DNA from: Pseudomonadota bacterium
GTDB taxonomy: Bacteria; Pseudomonadota; Alphaproteobacteria; Rhodobacterales; Rhodobacteraceae
Reading direction: 5' to 3'
Length of the DNA stretch: 56,094 nt
Assembly: GCA_963205075.1 (NCBI GenBank)
Contig: CAUJIU010000048.1
Location: forward strand, 1 to 56,094
Made by a program: the position numbers and the translations under genes
In this document: positions 18,216 through 27,964 of the stretch, piece by piece
Position numbering within the stretch: the stretch's first letter is position 1
Layout of the letters: each line of letters begins with the position of its first letter
Notes under the pieces: generated by a model
What the model saw: only the letters and a program-made list of their open reading frames with translations
Databases searched by the model: none
Told to the model about the DNA's origin: nothing

Positions 18216-19103
18216 CTAGACGGCGATCAGCTCGACCCCGCTGGCGGCAAGGGCCGCGCGCTCGGCCCCGCTCATCACCGCGGCGGCGGTCGAGAGGGCA
18301 TCGGCGATTGCCGCCTGCTCGGCTACCACGCTGACTGCCTTGGCCGCATCGGCCGGAATCGGGCCGTCGTGCCGGAAGATATGCCCGACGCCGCCGATCA
18401 TGGTCCCGCCCAGCGCCGAGGTGGCGATGGCGCGGTCGCGCAAAGTCAGCCAGTTGCCGTCCGGCAGGGTGATCTGCCAGCCCGCCGCATCGGGGGCGCC
18501 CAGCGCCATGATCTCGCCGATATTGACCAGCACGTCGCGCATGCCGGCGGCGCGCAGCAGATCGGCGATGCGGTCGGTGGCATAGCCCTGGGCGATGCCG
18601 TTCAGCGTCAGGGCCTGGCCCTGCCCCAGCGTGACCGCGCCCATGTCGAAGGCCACGCGGCTGAACCCGACCAGCGCGGCGGCATCAAGCTGAGCCTGCG
18701 TGTCGGCGGCATTGCCGGTCGCCACTCCGGCCCAATAGGCAAAGAGCGGCTGCACCGTCGGATCGAACAGCCCGCCGGTATGCTGGTGGGCCGCGCTCGC
18801 CAGCGCCAGCAGTTCCAGCATCTCGGCGGGAGGCTCCGCCAGCCGGCCATCTCGGTTGAGCCGCGACAGCGCGCTGTCGGCCCGGTAGAGGCTGAACAGC
18901 GCCTCGATGCGGGCCAGTTCGCTCTCGATGGCGGCAAACAGCGGCGCGGCCTCGGCCGCGTCCAGCCCGGCAAGATGCACCTCGGCCTGCGCGCCCAGCG
19001 CCAGACCGTTCCAGCTTGCCAGCGGCGCGGCTGCGGCAAGGCGCGGCGCGGCGCAGGCGGCGGCAGCGATGAACAGCACCCGGCGGCGGTTGAAATGGGT
19101 CAT
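18216..19103 (-). CDS. nosX: NosX, ApbE-type FAD:protein FMN transferase
   Basis: A 295-residue ApbE-family flavin transferase. In nos clusters NosX attaches FMN covalently to the flavin-binding domain of NosR. It starts at the ATG at 19103 (MTHFNRRRVLF), which overlaps the nosL stop codon by one base shared as ATGA. The N-terminus has an Arg-rich n-region plus an Ala-rich hydrophobic stretch, consistent with periplasmic export, possibly Tat. Family blocks visible include LFSLYRADSALSRLNRDG, GLFDPTVQPLF, LNGIAQGYATDRIADLL and VLVNIGEI. Last gene of the nosRZDFYLX operon. A matching modification site (SGATVT) is present in the NosR of this window, which supports the assignment. Confidence 0.9.
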   Translation of the reverse strand: MTHFNRRRVLFIAAAACAAPRLAAAAPLASWNGLALGAQAEVHLAGLDAAEAAPLFAAIESELARIEALFSLYRADSALSRLNRDGRLAEPPAEMLELLALASAAHQHTGGLFDPTVQPLFAYWAGVATGNAADTQAQLDAAALVGFSRVAFDMGAVTLGQGQALTLNGIAQGYATDRIADLLRAAGMRDVLVNIGEIMALGAPDAAGWQITLPDGNWLTLRDRAIATSALGGTMIGGVGHIFRHDGPIPADAAKAVSVVAEQAAIADALSTAAAVMSGAERAALAASGVELIAV

Positions 19104-19666
19104 CAATGATCCTCCGAGCCCGCATGGTCGTGGTCGGCCCCGTCCATATGGCCGGCATCGGCCCGCAGGTTCCAGTCGGGCCGCACGTAGTCTTCGGTGA
19201 TCTCGGCCCAGCCGACGATCTGGCCACCAAGCCGGGCCTGTTCGGCCTCGGCCATGGCGCGGTCGGCAAAGGGAATGGCCTCGGGCGTGCCCATGCCGCC
19301 GATCTGGCTGCTTTCGATCAGGTAGAAGGCGCCTTCGGCCGGGGTCCAGTTGTCGGCGCCGGGGATCGACCAGCTTTCGGCCTGGCCCATGTCGCTGACA
19401 TAGACCGCCAGGATGTCGCCCTCGCGCTCGGGGTCGAACAGATAGGCCCGCGCGTCACTGACCTGGCTGAACCACAGCGGCGCCGCCAGGCCGCGCACGA
19501 AGATCTGCGCCTTGGGGCCGGGGTGATCGGCGACATACATCTGGCAGTAATGGCCAAGCGCCTCGTCGCTGAGGGTCAGCGGATCGGGGATGGACGCGGT
19601 CTCTTCCTTGCAGGCCGATACCAGGGTCAGCGCCGCGGCGAGAGAGAGGATGAGAGGGTATTTCAT
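19103..19666 (-). CDS. nosL: NosL, copper-chaperone lipoprotein
   Basis: A 187-residue outer- or inner-membrane-anchored lipoprotein. The signal sequence ends in the lipobox LVSAC with Cys19 as the acylated residue. NosL delivers Cu(I) for assembly of the copper sites of nitrous oxide reductase. The candidate metal-binding motif here is HYCQMYV, followed by HPGPKAQIFV. The C-terminus is His/Asp-rich (HMDGADHDHAGSEDH), a further possible copper-binding tail. Start is the ATG at 19666, overlapping the nosY stop by 4 bases. Size is within the usual range. Confidence 0.92.
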   Translation of the reverse strand: MKYPLILSLAAALTLVSACKEETASIPDPLTLSDEALGHYCQMYVADHPGPKAQIFVRGLAAPLWFSQVSDARAYLFDPEREGDILAVYVSDMGQAESWSIPGADNWTPAEGAFYLIESSQIGGMGTPEAIPFADRAMAEAEQARLGGQIVGWAEITEDYVRPDWNLRADAGHMDGADHDHAGSEDH

Positions 19667-20487
19667 GGAACAATCCTGTTGATGCGCCAGATGCCGAGGC
19701 CAAGGGCGCCAAGGCCCCAGCCCAGCATGACGGCAAGTGTGATGGCCGGCGGAAACGGCAGGGTCCGGGCAAGCCCGTCTATGCCCGAAACCGGCGCTGC
19801 ATCGAGCGCGGCCAGGTTGAAGATGCGGAATGCGTCGGCCGGGTTGGCCAGCACGAGCCAGGGGAAGACCTGGCGGGTAAAGACACTGTCTCCGGCGGCA
19901 ATCACCCCGCCGAGCAGCGCCAGATCGTAGAGCACCACCAGCACCAGCCACAGGCCGATGGCAAAGACCGCCGCGGTCGAGATCCGGCCCGCAAAGGCCG
20001 ACAGCATCAGGCCCAGCCCGACGAACACCGCCCCGAGAGCCACGCTCGCGCCCATCAGGCGCAGCCAGGCCAGGATGCCATCGGCTCCGGCGCCGTAGAC
20101 AAGGCCCACGGCCAGCCCGGCAATGCCGAAGCCAAAACCGATCGCCACCCCGACCGCGACGGTCTGCGACAGGAACTTGCCCAGAAACAGCTCGCTGCGC
20201 CGGATCGGGGTCGCCAGCGTCAGCGCCAGCGTGCCCCGCTCGACCTCGCCGGCCAGCGCGTCATAGGACATCAGGAGCGCGATCAGCGGGATCAGGTAGA
20301 CCGACAGCGTCGACAGCGAGGCCGCCGTCAGGCTGAGCACATCGACGTCATATTGCGCGCCCTGGCTGGCCCCCAGAAACCCCAGCGCCAGCGCGAACAG
20401 CGCCAACAGGCCCGTGGCGCCGAGAACCCAGAGGTTGCGGGTCGCCAGCCGCATTTCCTGCGCGAAGACGATGAGAAGCCGGGTCAT
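19663..20487 (-). CDS. nosY: NosY, ABC-type permease for NosZ maturation
   Basis: A 274-residue integral membrane protein starting MTRLLIVFAQEMRLATRNLW with about six hydrophobic helices. NosY is the membrane partner of the NosF ATPase; the NosDFY complex is needed for building the CuZ site of NosZ. The conserved ERGTLALTLATPIRRSELFLG segment, typical of ABC-2-like permeases, is visible after the second helix. It overlaps nosF (4 bases upstream) and nosL (4 bases downstream), giving strict co-translation. Confidence 0.92.
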   Translation of the reverse strand: MTRLLIVFAQEMRLATRNLWVLGATGLLALFALALGFLGASQGAQYDVDVLSLTAASLSTLSVYLIPLIALLMSYDALAGEVERGTLALTLATPIRRSELFLGKFLSQTVAVGVAIGFGFGIAGLAVGLVYGAGADGILAWLRLMGASVALGAVFVGLGLMLSAFAGRISTAAVFAIGLWLVLVVLYDLALLGGVIAAGDSVFTRQVFPWLVLANPADAFRIFNLAALDAAPVSGIDGLARTLPFPPAITLAVMLGWGLGALGLGIWRINRIVP

Positions 20488-21398
20488 GGCTGGGCCTCCT
20501 GTTCGGCCAGGTCGGAATAGTGGCGATAGAGGCTGTTGAGGCTGGGCACCTGCACGTCGATATCGCGGATCAGCGGGCCGCAATTCATCAACCTCCCCAT
20601 CAGGTCAAGCTTTTCATCGGCCTGACACAGCAGCTCGATACTGGCGCCGTTGACCCGCGTGCCGCCAAAACGCGAGTGCAGCGCCTCGACCTGGCCGGCC
20701 TGCGCGGTGGCGCGGATGCGCACCGGCAGCGCGGCGTTGCGGGCCAGCGCCTCCAGCGTGCCGTCTGCCTGCAACATGCCCCTGGACAGGATCGCCACCC
20801 GGTCGACGCGGGTCTCGACCTCTTCGAGGCCGTGGCTGGACAGCAGCACCGAACAGCCGCGCCCGGCCGCCGCGGCGATGATGTCGTAGAAGTCGCGGCG
20901 CGAGATCGGGTCGAGCCCGCTCGTCGGCTCGTCCAGCAGCAACAGGCGCGGCGCGCCGACCAGGGCCTGCGCGAGGCCGAGGCGCTGGCGCATGCCCTTG
21001 GAATAGGTGCCCACCGCGCGACCCGCGGCCTCCGCCAGCCCGACACGCTCCAGCAGGCTCATGACCTCGGACCGGGGCGCGCGGCGCAGCCCGACAAAGT
21101 AGCGCAGCACCTCCTGCCCGGTCAGCGCGCGCGGGAAGGCAATGGATTCAGGCAGATAGTTAAGCGCCACGCGGGCCCGGTGCGATCCGGGCCTGGCGCC
21201 GCAGACCGTCACTTCGCCGCTCGCGGGCTTGAGAAAGCCCAGAACCGCGCGAAACAGGGTCGATTTGCCGGCGCCGTTATGGCCCAGAAGCGCGATGCGC
21301 TCGGCCGGGGCGACATCCAGCGACACGCCCGACAGGGCGCGGAACGTGGCGAAGTCGACGCTCAGATCGCGGATTTGCAGGATCGGCTGGTCGGTCAT
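20484..21398 (-). CDS. nosF: NosF, ABC ATPase for NosZ maturation
   Basis: A 304-residue ABC ATPase, starting MTDQPILQIRDLSVDF at 21398. Walker A GHNGAGKST is at residues 39-47, the signature is YSKGMRQRLGLAQAL, and Walker B is LLLLDEPTSGLDP followed by the SSHGLEEVE switch region. It powers the NosDFY complex in copper-site assembly of nitrous oxide reductase. A C-terminal extension ends with DVQVPSLNSLYRHY, as in other NosF proteins. Overlaps nosD upstream and nosY downstream by 4 bases each. Confidence 0.93.
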   Translation of the reverse strand: MTDQPILQIRDLSVDFATFRALSGVSLDVAPAERIALLGHNGAGKSTLFRAVLGFLKPASGEVTVCGARPGSHRARVALNYLPESIAFPRALTGQEVLRYFVGLRRAPRSEVMSLLERVGLAEAAGRAVGTYSKGMRQRLGLAQALVGAPRLLLLDEPTSGLDPISRRDFYDIIAAAAGRGCSVLLSSHGLEEVETRVDRVAILSRGMLQADGTLEALARNAALPVRIRATAQAGQVEALHSRFGGTRVNGASIELLCQADEKLDLMGRLMNCGPLIRDIDVQVPSLNSLYRHYSDLAEQEAQP

Positions 21399-22666
21399 CG
21401 GGAAGACTCCTGGGTGGCTGGCCATGCCGCGACGCCACTGAGCGCCGGCTTGGTCAGGGGGTGGCTGTCGACGACACCGCCGGGCAACAGGCCGGGAAAC
21501 CGCGCCTGCGACCAGCTGACAAGCTGCATCGCCGGCGCCCCGGTCAGCAGCCGCGCCATCGGTTGCGACCAGATCAGCTGGTCGATCACATCATTGGGCC
21601 GGTAGGGGCTGTCGGTGACGCCGTTGCCGTCGATATCGAAGCCCGCATGATCCGACCAGTAATTGCCGCGCCCGCCGTCAGACCATTCCAGCCAGCGCGA
21701 GCCGACATACTTGACCTGGGTGCGGTTGCCGATGAAGGCGTTGTCCACCAGCCGGTTGCCCTCTGATCCGGCGGTGTAATGCACTCCGATATCGCAGCCC
21801 TCGAACCGGTTGGCCTCGAAGTCGTTGCGATTGGAGTTGTAGACGAACAGGCATTTCTCGCCGCCTTCGCGGACCTCGTTGGCCACCAGCGACGAGCGGT
21901 TGACGAAGTTCATGAAAAAGCCGTGGGTGACATCGCGCATCGACAGGTTGCCGCTTGCCTGCACGCGGGTCGAATACATGAAGGCAAAGCCCATGTCGTT
22001 GTCGTGGCTGACATTGCCCTCGACCACCAGCTCGTTGGAATACATCGAATGGAAGGCGTAGCGCAGCTCGCTCAGCTCGTTGTCACGATAGGTGGCGCGG
22101 TTTGAGCTGGTGACGAAGATGCCGTCGCGCCCGCGGCTGATGGTATTGCCCTCCACCAGAAGGCCCGGCGCGTTCCAGACATAGATCCCCGGCCCGCGTT
22201 CGGGCACCCGCAGATCGTTGCGCCCCACGATCAGGTTGTCGCGGACGACCGCGTCATGGGCGCCCTGCACGTCGACGCCGATCAGGTTGCCGAGCAATTG
22301 GTTGCCCTCGACCACGGCCCGGTGCGCCTCGCGCGACAGGATGATGCCGCCATCCAGTTCGTCCAGCCGCTTGCCGGCGCCGGTGACGGTCAGGCCGCGC
22401 AGGGTGACATCGGGCGCGGTGACAGTGATGACCGACCCCTGGTCCGGCCCGGCGACATGCGCGCCGTTGCCTTCGATGACAAGGGATCGGTCGATGATGA
22501 CCGGCCCGGCATAGTCGCCGGGCGCCAGCATCAGGGTATCGCCCGGCCGGGCGGCGGCAATGGCCGCGGCAAGGGTCTGCGGCCCCGGAACCACGTGCAG
22601 GACTTCGGCCGGGGACGCCAGAGGCATCCCCGCCAGAACCGCCGCGATCAGGAACCGCATACCCAT
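21395..22666 (-). CDS. nosD: NosD, periplasmic beta-helix copper-assembly protein
   Basis: A 423-residue periplasmic protein with a short Sec signal peptide (MGMRFLIAAVLAGMPLASPA). The chain is made of right-handed parallel beta-helix (CASH/PbH1) repeats, visible as recurring V-x-G/D-N-x-I/L patterns such as VVEGNQLLGN, LLVEGNTISRG and LVVEGNVSHDND. The NosD-typical C-terminal stretch GNYWSDHAGFDIDGNGVTDSPY is present. With NosF and NosY it forms the machinery that supplies copper (and possibly sulfur) to the NosZ CuZ centre. It lies 19 bp after nosZ. Confidence 0.93.
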   Translation of the reverse strand: MGMRFLIAAVLAGMPLASPAEVLHVVPGPQTLAAAIAAARPGDTLMLAPGDYAGPVIIDRSLVIEGNGAHVAGPDQGSVITVTAPDVTLRGLTVTGAGKRLDELDGGIILSREAHRAVVEGNQLLGNLIGVDVQGAHDAVVRDNLIVGRNDLRVPERGPGIYVWNAPGLLVEGNTISRGRDGIFVTSSNRATYRDNELSELRYAFHSMYSNELVVEGNVSHDNDMGFAFMYSTRVQASGNLSMRDVTHGFFMNFVNRSSLVANEVREGGEKCLFVYNSNRNDFEANRFEGCDIGVHYTAGSEGNRLVDNAFIGNRTQVKYVGSRWLEWSDGGRGNYWSDHAGFDIDGNGVTDSPYRPNDVIDQLIWSQPMARLLTGAPAMQLVSWSQARFPGLLPGGVVDSHPLTKPALSGVAAWPATQESSR

Positions 22667-22685
22667 TGCCGCGTCCTTCGCTCGT

Positions 22686-24599
22686 TTAGGCCGGATGGAC
22701 CAGCATGCGGCCGCGCATCTCCATGTGGAGCGCGTGGCAGAACCACTGGCAGTAGTACCAGTAGACGCCGGGACGGTCGGCCGTGAAGGTGACCGAAGCG
22801 GTCGCCTGCGGGCCGACTTCCATCGCCACCCCATGGTTCGAGAGGGTGAAGCCATGGGTCAGGTCGTCGATGTCATCCATGTTGGTGACGTAGACGGTGA
22901 CCTCGTCGCCCTGATTGACCTCGAAGGATTCGAGGCTGAAGGCCGGCGCGACCGAGTGCATGTAGACCCGCACCTTGTTGCCGTCGCGGATGACATCCGC
23001 GCCGTAGTCCAGATCGACGCCATCGGCCTCGGCCTGCTGGCGCGCGGCTTCCCACATGGGATGGTCGCGGGTCCAGATGCTGGCCGGCTGGATGATGTCG
23101 GCCCGCACCATGATCGCGTCATGGGGCTCGGCAAAGGTGGGGCTGTCATGCACCACCCGCATCTCGTCTTCCGAGATATCGATCAACTGCTCGTTCTCGG
23201 GCTTGAGCGGCCCGACGTTGATGAAGCGGTCTTTCGAGAACTTGTTGAGCGAGACCAGCCACTTGCCGTCGGCTTCCTTGGTTTCGGCCATGGAGGCGTT
23301 GATGTGGCCGGGCTGGTAGGCCACGTCCACTTTCGACACGATCGGGTCGACTTCCTCGCCGGCATAGGCGCGGATGGCCTTGTCGATGTCCCACTTGACC
23401 ACCTGGCTGTCGAGGAAGAGCGTGGTGTAGGCATAGCCCTTGCCGTCAAAGGTGGTGTGCAGCGGGCCAAGACCCAGCTGCGGCTCGGCCACGATGCACG
23501 ACCGCGGCTCGGCGCCGTTGAACACGTCGGGGACCTTGGTCACGTCGATCACCGACACGGTCGGGGACAGCTTGCCCGCGATCATGACGTGCTTGCCGTC
23601 GGGCGCGGTGTTGACGCCGTGCGGGCTGTTGGGGATCGGGATGTAGCGGGTATAGGCGGACCCCGCCTCCTTGCGCCCGTCCAGCACCTTGGCGCCGTTG
23701 AGCTCCTGGTAGTCACCGGCGGCGATGCCGGCCTCGATCGCCTTGATGTCGAAGGCGACGACGTGGTCCATCTCGGCCGCGGTCATCTCGGCGAGGTTCA
23801 TCCCCATCTCCGAGTTGTAGGAGGTCGAGAAGGCGTAGAGGCCCTGATAGTCGCAGTTGGTGTTGTCAAGGTTGCCCGAGACGATCACCTGCCAGGCAAC
23901 CTGCATCGTGTCGCCGTCGATGGCGGTGAACACGTTGACGTATTTGCTGACATCGGTGAGGTCGCGGCCGTCGTTGATCAGCGGACCCTCGTGCTCGGAG
24001 TTGGCGAACACGTAGCCGGTGCGCGGATATTTCTGCGGACGCATGCCATGGATGTCATGGGCGTTCGGGATCTCGAGGATCTTGTCGACCCGCATGAACT
24101 TGCAGTCGATCCGCGCCACACGGGTATTGGCCTTGTCGTTGGCGTAGATGTAGCGGCCGTCATAGGTGCCGTCGGTGAACGACATGTGGGCGTGGTGAAG
24201 GTCGCCGTTGTCGTAGGTCACCTTGCCGCGCTTGGCCAGGAACTCCTTGGTTTCGGGCAGCAGGCCGTCCGAAAGGATCTTGAGGCTTTCGTTGGTCTGG
24301 CCCCAGCCGGTGGCCGAGCAGCGGTTGAACACCGGAATGCGCATCAGCTCGCGCATCGAGGGCACGCCGAGAATGCGCAGCTCGCCGGTCTGGCCCGAGG
24401 ACCAGATGCCATAGTATTCGTCGAGTTCGCCGGGCTTCAGCTCGTTCTTGTTGTCATCGGCGGCGGCGGCGGTCGCAGCGCCGATAAGGCCGAGCGAACC
24501 GATGGCACCCGCCGGCAGCGCGCCCGCAAGCGCGGCCATACCGGCCGTGCCCTTGAACAACCCGCGGCGGGAAATGCCGGTCTTGTTCTCGTCTGTCAT
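22686..24599 (-). CDS. nosZ: NosZ, nitrous oxide reductase (clade I, Tat-exported)
   Basis: A 637-residue periplasmic enzyme that reduces N2O to N2. The N-terminal Tat signal (ISRRGLFKG at about residues 9-17) identifies it as the typical clade I form. The seven-bladed beta-propeller holding the CuZ cluster occupies most of the chain. The C-terminal cupredoxin domain carries the CuA ligands Cys617, Cys621, His625 and Met628 ([12 protein letters not shown]), one residue offset from well-known NosZ numbering. The upstream [10 protein letters not shown] supplies another histidine. Its ATG overlaps the nosR stop (ATGA). Length and motifs are intact, so it is probably active. Confidence 0.97.
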   Translation of the reverse strand: MTDENKTGISRRGLFKGTAGMAALAGALPAGAIGSLGLIGAATAAAADDNKNELKPGELDEYYGIWSSGQTGELRILGVPSMRELMRIPVFNRCSATGWGQTNESLKILSDGLLPETKEFLAKRGKVTYDNGDLHHAHMSFTDGTYDGRYIYANDKANTRVARIDCKFMRVDKILEIPNAHDIHGMRPQKYPRTGYVFANSEHEGPLINDGRDLTDVSKYVNVFTAIDGDTMQVAWQVIVSGNLDNTNCDYQGLYAFSTSYNSEMGMNLAEMTAAEMDHVVAFDIKAIEAGIAAGDYQELNGAKVLDGRKEAGSAYTRYIPIPNSPHGVNTAPDGKHVMIAGKLSPTVSVIDVTKVPDVFNGAEPRSCIVAEPQLGLGPLHTTFDGKGYAYTTLFLDSQVVKWDIDKAIRAYAGEEVDPIVSKVDVAYQPGHINASMAETKEADGKWLVSLNKFSKDRFINVGPLKPENEQLIDISEDEMRVVHDSPTFAEPHDAIMVRADIIQPASIWTRDHPMWEAARQQAEADGVDLDYGADVIRDGNKVRVYMHSVAPAFSLESFEVNQGDEVTVYVTNMDDIDDLTHGFTLSNHGVAMEVGPQATASVTFTADRPGVYWYYCQWFCHALHMEMRGRMLVHPA

Positions 24600-26767
24600 G
24601 TCACTTCTCCTGTTTTAGCTTGTGATGTGCGAAGCTGGTTTGGATGACCCGTGGCACGGGCAAGCGTGGCCGCGGACTGGGCGTCTCTGGCACGGCGCTT
24701 GTCGCGCAGGATCACGACGGGGCATCTCGCATGGTCCTGGTAGAGGACCTGGCAGTTCAGGCACGAGATGCACTCGTTGGGGTTGATTTCACCGGTGGGG
24801 TGAATGGCCTGCACCGGGCAATCGGTGGCGCAGACCTGGCAGGGATTGCCGCAGTCCTTGTAGCGCTTGAGCCACTGGAACATGTGCAGGCGCGCCGGGA
24901 TCGCCAGACCGCCGCCCAGCGGGCAGACATAGCGGCAATAGAACCGCTCGATGAACAGGCCCGGCAGCAGGAAGGCCACCGCGATCAGCACATAAGGCAG
25001 CGGGCGGGCGAATTTCAGGATGATGGCGGTCTTGAACGGCTCGACCTCGGCGAAACGCTCCGCCAGTTCGATCGAATAGAACGAGACCCCGAACAGCCCG
25101 AGGAAGATGATGTATTTCAGCGCCCAGAGCCGCTCGTGCAGCCCCCAGGGCAAGGTCACCTGCGGGAACTTGAGCAGCCGCGCCAGCTTGTTTGACAGCT
25201 CCTGCAGCGCCCCGAACGGGCACAGCCAGCCGCAATAGGCCCCCCGCGCCCAGAACAGGAGCGAGGCCGCGACCGCGAACCACAGGATGAAGATCAGCGG
25301 GTCCATGAGGAAGGTGCCCCATTCGAAGTCGCTGAAAAGGGCCGCCGCAACCGCCATCACGTTGACGACCGAAAGCTGCGCATTGGCGTACCAGCCCAGA
25401 TAGACCAGCGTGAAGGTCAGGAACACGTTGCGGACAATGGCGAAAGTGCGGGCGTTCCGGGTCGCGGTCTTCTGGAAGAAGAAGATGCCGCTCAGGAAGG
25501 TCAGCGCGACGGCAAGCGCGGTGATCTGGGTGCGCTTGGCTTCCCAGATGCGCATCCAGAGCGCGTCGCGGGCCGGAGAATCGGCGGCTGCCTCGGTCAG
25601 TGTCTCGGGCACCTGCTCGACTGGCACGGTGTAGAGATCGGGCAGGTGGTAGGCCAGCTCGTAGGTCAGGAACAGCTTCTCGATCGGACCGACGGCGCGG
25701 TGCACGAGGAATTGCAGGTCGAAATCTGCCGCCGGATCGAAGTTGGCGTCGGCCGGAATGACAAAGAGGTCCATTTCCTCGAAGGAGGGCGCGCCGGCCG
25801 CGTCGACATGGACGAGGCGGGTGTTGTTGCGGTCGCGGAAGCGGAACGAATTCTCGCCCTGAATGAGCTGGAAGCGGTCGAAGATGCCGCCGCGCACATA
25901 GCCCGACCCCTTGAAGGACCACCGGCCGCCGCCAAAGATCGCGATGGCCTCGTCGCCCTCGTTCAGCGACGATTGCAGGTTGGCGAATGCATTCTCGCCC
26001 AGCAAGCTGCGCCCGATCGACGGTTCGCTGACCAGCGCCACCCAGACATCGACATAGTCGTCATCGAAGGGCTCCGGCTCGGCGAACTTGTCGGTGCGCG
26101 GATCGCCCATGGCCGCGAAATCGGCGTTGATGGTGGCGACATCCAGGCTCAGATGCCGCAGCGCGCCGTTGCCGGCCAGGGTCTCCCAGTCGGTGATCTC
26201 GCCCGCCTCGCGGTCCAGCGCCCGGGTCGGGCCGGTCTGCCGGGTCTCGGCAAAGCCGGGCACGCCGGCCGCACGGGCGGCGCGGATGCCGGCACGCAGG
26301 ATCGAATCGTCGATCACCATGATGGTCACGGTCGCGCCCGACACGATCTCCAGATCGGACGAATCGCGGTGCGCACCCAGTCCGTGCAGGTCAAAGCCGG
26401 TATAATGGTCGATCACGGCGGTGATCTTGGACTCGGGGATGCCGACCAGCACGATCGGCTCGGAATGCTTGACCAGCTGCGCGCCGGTGATGATGCCCTG
26501 CGGCGAGATGCCCGCGACGATGTGGATCGGCTTGCCCGAATAACCGGTCGTCGGCACGAAGTCCGATGTCAGAAAAGCCCAGCCCAGCAGCGTATCGCCC
26601 TGATAGGCAGGCGCCAGGCCGCTGGCCTCGACAGGCCCGAAGCGGTCGGCGCCCGGAACGATCTCCGAAGGTGCGACCTCGGTCAGGTAGGTCGGCAAGA
26701 GCGGTTCGGCGCTGGCAAGGCCCACGTGCAGGAAAAAGGCCAGCAGCAGGCATAACAGTCTTTGCAT
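24596..26767 (-). CDS. nosR: NosR, flavo-iron-sulfur electron donor to NosZ
   Basis: A 723-residue membrane protein starting [20 protein letters not shown] (signal peptide). A periplasmic FMN-binding domain follows, with the attachment motif SGATVT at residues 143-148, where the Thr is the covalent FMN site. A membrane region of several helices then carries two polyferredoxin-type motifs ([18 protein letters not shown]). The cytoplasmic end has two [4Fe-4S] motifs ([13 protein letters not shown] and CISCLNCQ...CP). NosR sustains N2O reduction in vivo and affects nos expression. First gene of the operon. A hybrid FNR/Nnr box is centred 66 bp before the start. Confidence 0.95.
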   Translation of the reverse strand: MQRLLCLLLAFFLHVGLASAEPLLPTYLTEVAPSEIVPGADRFGPVEASGLAPAYQGDTLLGWAFLTSDFVPTTGYSGKPIHIVAGISPQGIITGAQLVKHSEPIVLVGIPESKITAVIDHYTGFDLHGLGAHRDSSDLEIVSGATVTIMVIDDSILRAGIRAARAAGVPGFAETRQTGPTRALDREAGEITDWETLAGNGALRHLSLDVATINADFAAMGDPRTDKFAEPEPFDDDYVDVWVALVSEPSIGRSLLGENAFANLQSSLNEGDEAIAIFGGGRWSFKGSGYVRGGIFDRFQLIQGENSFRFRDRNNTRLVHVDAAGAPSFEEMDLFVIPADANFDPAADFDLQFLVHRAVGPIEKLFLTYELAYHLPDLYTVPVEQVPETLTEAAADSPARDALWMRIWEAKRTQITALAVALTFLSGIFFFQKTATRNARTFAIVRNVFLTFTLVYLGWYANAQLSVVNVMAVAAALFSDFEWGTFLMDPLIFILWFAVAASLLFWARGAYCGWLCPFGALQELSNKLARLLKFPQVTLPWGLHERLWALKYIIFLGLFGVSFYSIELAERFAEVEPFKTAIILKFARPLPYVLIAVAFLLPGLFIERFYCRYVCPLGGGLAIPARLHMFQWLKRYKDCGNPCQVCATDCPVQAIHPTGEINPNECISCLNCQVLYQDHARCPVVILRDKRRARDAQSAATLARATGHPNQLRTSQAKTGEVT

Positions 26768-26826
26768 CTGAATCGTCCGGTTCGTTGAAGTCGGCCCCGC
26801 AATAGACGTCCCGGCGCGACCGGAGT

Positions 26827-26840
26827 TTGATCCAGCGCAA
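26827..26840. promoter_or_regulatory. hybrid FNR/Nnr box between nosR and the DUF1858 gene
   Basis: TTGATccagCGCAA reads as an FNR half-site (TTGAT) and an Nnr/NnrR-type half-site (CGCAA) separated by 4 bp. Its centre is about 66 bp from the nosR start on one side and about 64 bp from the chosen DUF1858-gene start on the other. One site at -41.5 could therefore serve both divergent promoters. The same arrangement recurs at 27898-27911. Protein assignment (Dnr/Nnr-like or FNR-like regulator of this window) is inferred. Confidence 0.72.
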
Positions 26841-26897
26841 CATCGGCCGCTTTTATTCGGATTAATTGTGGAGCCACCAAAACAGGCGGGGTGGCCG

Positions 26898-27113
26898 GTG
26901 AGCGCATCGACAATAACAGCAACCAGCACGGTCAGCGACGTCATGGGCCAGTGGCCCGGGACGATGGAACTGTTCCTGCGCTATGACATGCTTTGCGTCG
27001 GCTGCGTGTTTGGCCCGTTCCATTCGGTCGCGGATGCCTGCAAGGAACATCAGGTCTGCCAGACCGAGTTCCTGAACGCCCTGAACGCCGCCGCCGGGCT
27101 CATGCCCCGCTGA
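26898..27113 (+). CDS. DUF1858-domain small redox-type protein
   Basis: A 71-residue protein starting at GTG 26898, behind a GGCGGGG ribosome-site-like run; a GTG at 26868 would add ten residues but has no ribosome site and would sit too close to the box. The sequence DVMGQWPGTMELFLRYDMLC, followed by VGC and later CKEHQVCQTEFLNALN, matches the DUF1858 domain. That domain is described with a CxxC redox disulfide and often found near hybrid-cluster or nitrogen-oxide genes. Four cysteines lie in two pairs. It is divergent from nosR and shares the hybrid FNR/Nnr box. Its 3' end overlaps the convergent regulator gene by 14 bases. A role in NO or iron-sulfur chemistry is inference. Confidence 0.8.
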   Translation: MSASTITATSTVSDVMGQWPGTMELFLRYDMLCVGCVFGPFHSVADACKEHQVCQTEFLNALNAAAGLMPR

Positions 27114-27792
27114 GCAGAACCAGCCGGTGCGGATCGAGGATGCGGATATGCCTGCGCCGGCTTTCGACCACGCCGTCGCGGGCCCAGGCCGACAGGAGCC
27201 GCGAGACCGTGTGCAGCGTGGTGCCCGTCATGTCCGAGATGTTCTGCCGCGTCACCGGAAAGCTGATCTCCACCGCGTTGCCGTCCTTGCGTCCGCCCTG
27301 CTGGATCAGCCGCATCAGCGCGCAGGCCACGCGCTCTTCGACATGCTTGGTCGCCATGGCCAGAATGGACTCGTGCAGCTCGCCCATCCGCTCGCCCACG
27401 GTGCGGTAGGTCTCGGTCGCGAAGCCGGGGAAGTCATCGCAGAAGCGCTGCCACAGGTTCACGGGCCAGCTCAGCGCGATGCAGTCCTCGGCCGCGACCG
27501 CCATGGCCGGGTAGGTCTTGCGCCCGATCGCCTGGGCAATCCCGAACAGCTGGCCCGGAGGAATGTGCAGGGCGATGACCTGTTCGCCCCCCGGCGTCAG
27601 CCGCACCACGCGGATATGGCCGTCAAGCAGCAGAAAGAACCGCTCGGCCTCCTGGCCCTCGCTGAAGATGGTGGTCTCGGCCGGATAGAGCTGGCTGGTC
27701 GCCTGTTCGAGCAGCGTGGTGATCTGGTCGCGGTCCAGCTTGCTGAACGGCGGCAGTCTCGCGATGAGCGAAGGGTCGAGGCGGTTGGACAT
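27100..27792 (-). CDS. Crp/Fnr-family regulator of the Dnr/Nnr type
   Basis: A 230-residue regulator with an N-terminal cyclic-nucleotide-like beta-roll, a long dimerisation helix and a C-terminal winged helix. The recognition helix reads GTTLHTVSRLLSAWARDGVV; the HxxSR pattern is the one I recall in NNR/Dnr proteins, rather than the ExxSR of FNR. No N-terminal cysteine cluster is present, so it is not an FNR-type oxygen sensor. Dnr/Nnr proteins sense NO, probably through haem, and activate nir, nor and nos genes at TTGAT/TTGCG-type boxes. Such boxes occur upstream of nosR and of the divergent pseudoazurin gene. Start is the ATG at 27792. Confidence 0.88.
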   Translation of the reverse strand: MSNRLDPSLIARLPPFSKLDRDQITTLLEQATSQLYPAETTIFSEGQEAERFFLLLDGHIRVVRLTPGGEQVIALHIPPGQLFGIAQAIGRKTYPAMAVAAEDCIALSWPVNLWQRFCDDFPGFATETYRTVGERMGELHESILAMATKHVEERVACALMRLIQQGGRKDGNAVEISFPVTRQNISDMTGTTLHTVSRLLSAWARDGVVESRRRHIRILDPHRLVLLSGA

Positions 27793-27897
27793 CAGACTCG
27801 GATCCTGAACAGGGCTCGGACGGCATCGCCGCGGCTCCTGTTAGCCCACAATGCCACCGTCCGAAAGCGCAAGCGAGACGACAATTCCGCGTGAAGT

Positions 27898-27911
27898 TTG
27901 ATATTCCGCAA
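27898..27911. promoter_or_regulatory. hybrid FNR/Nnr box upstream of pseudoazurin
   Basis: TTGATattcCGCAA has the same half-sites and 4-bp spacer as the box at 26827-26840. Its centre is 60 bp before the pseudoazurin start, fitting a class II (-41.5) activator site with a short leader. It is 112 bp from the start of the divergent Dnr/Nnr-type regulator gene. Confidence 0.72.
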
Positions 27912-27964
27912 TGAACCCGGCATCAGGCAGGTATAGGTCACGGTCGGAAATGAAAGGAAAGACC

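Noticed and set aside
22560-24647. Long plus-strand open frame opposite nosZ (about 695 codons)
   Set aside because: It is antisense to the clearly coding nosZ, has no family features, and high-GC codon bias explains long antisense frames.
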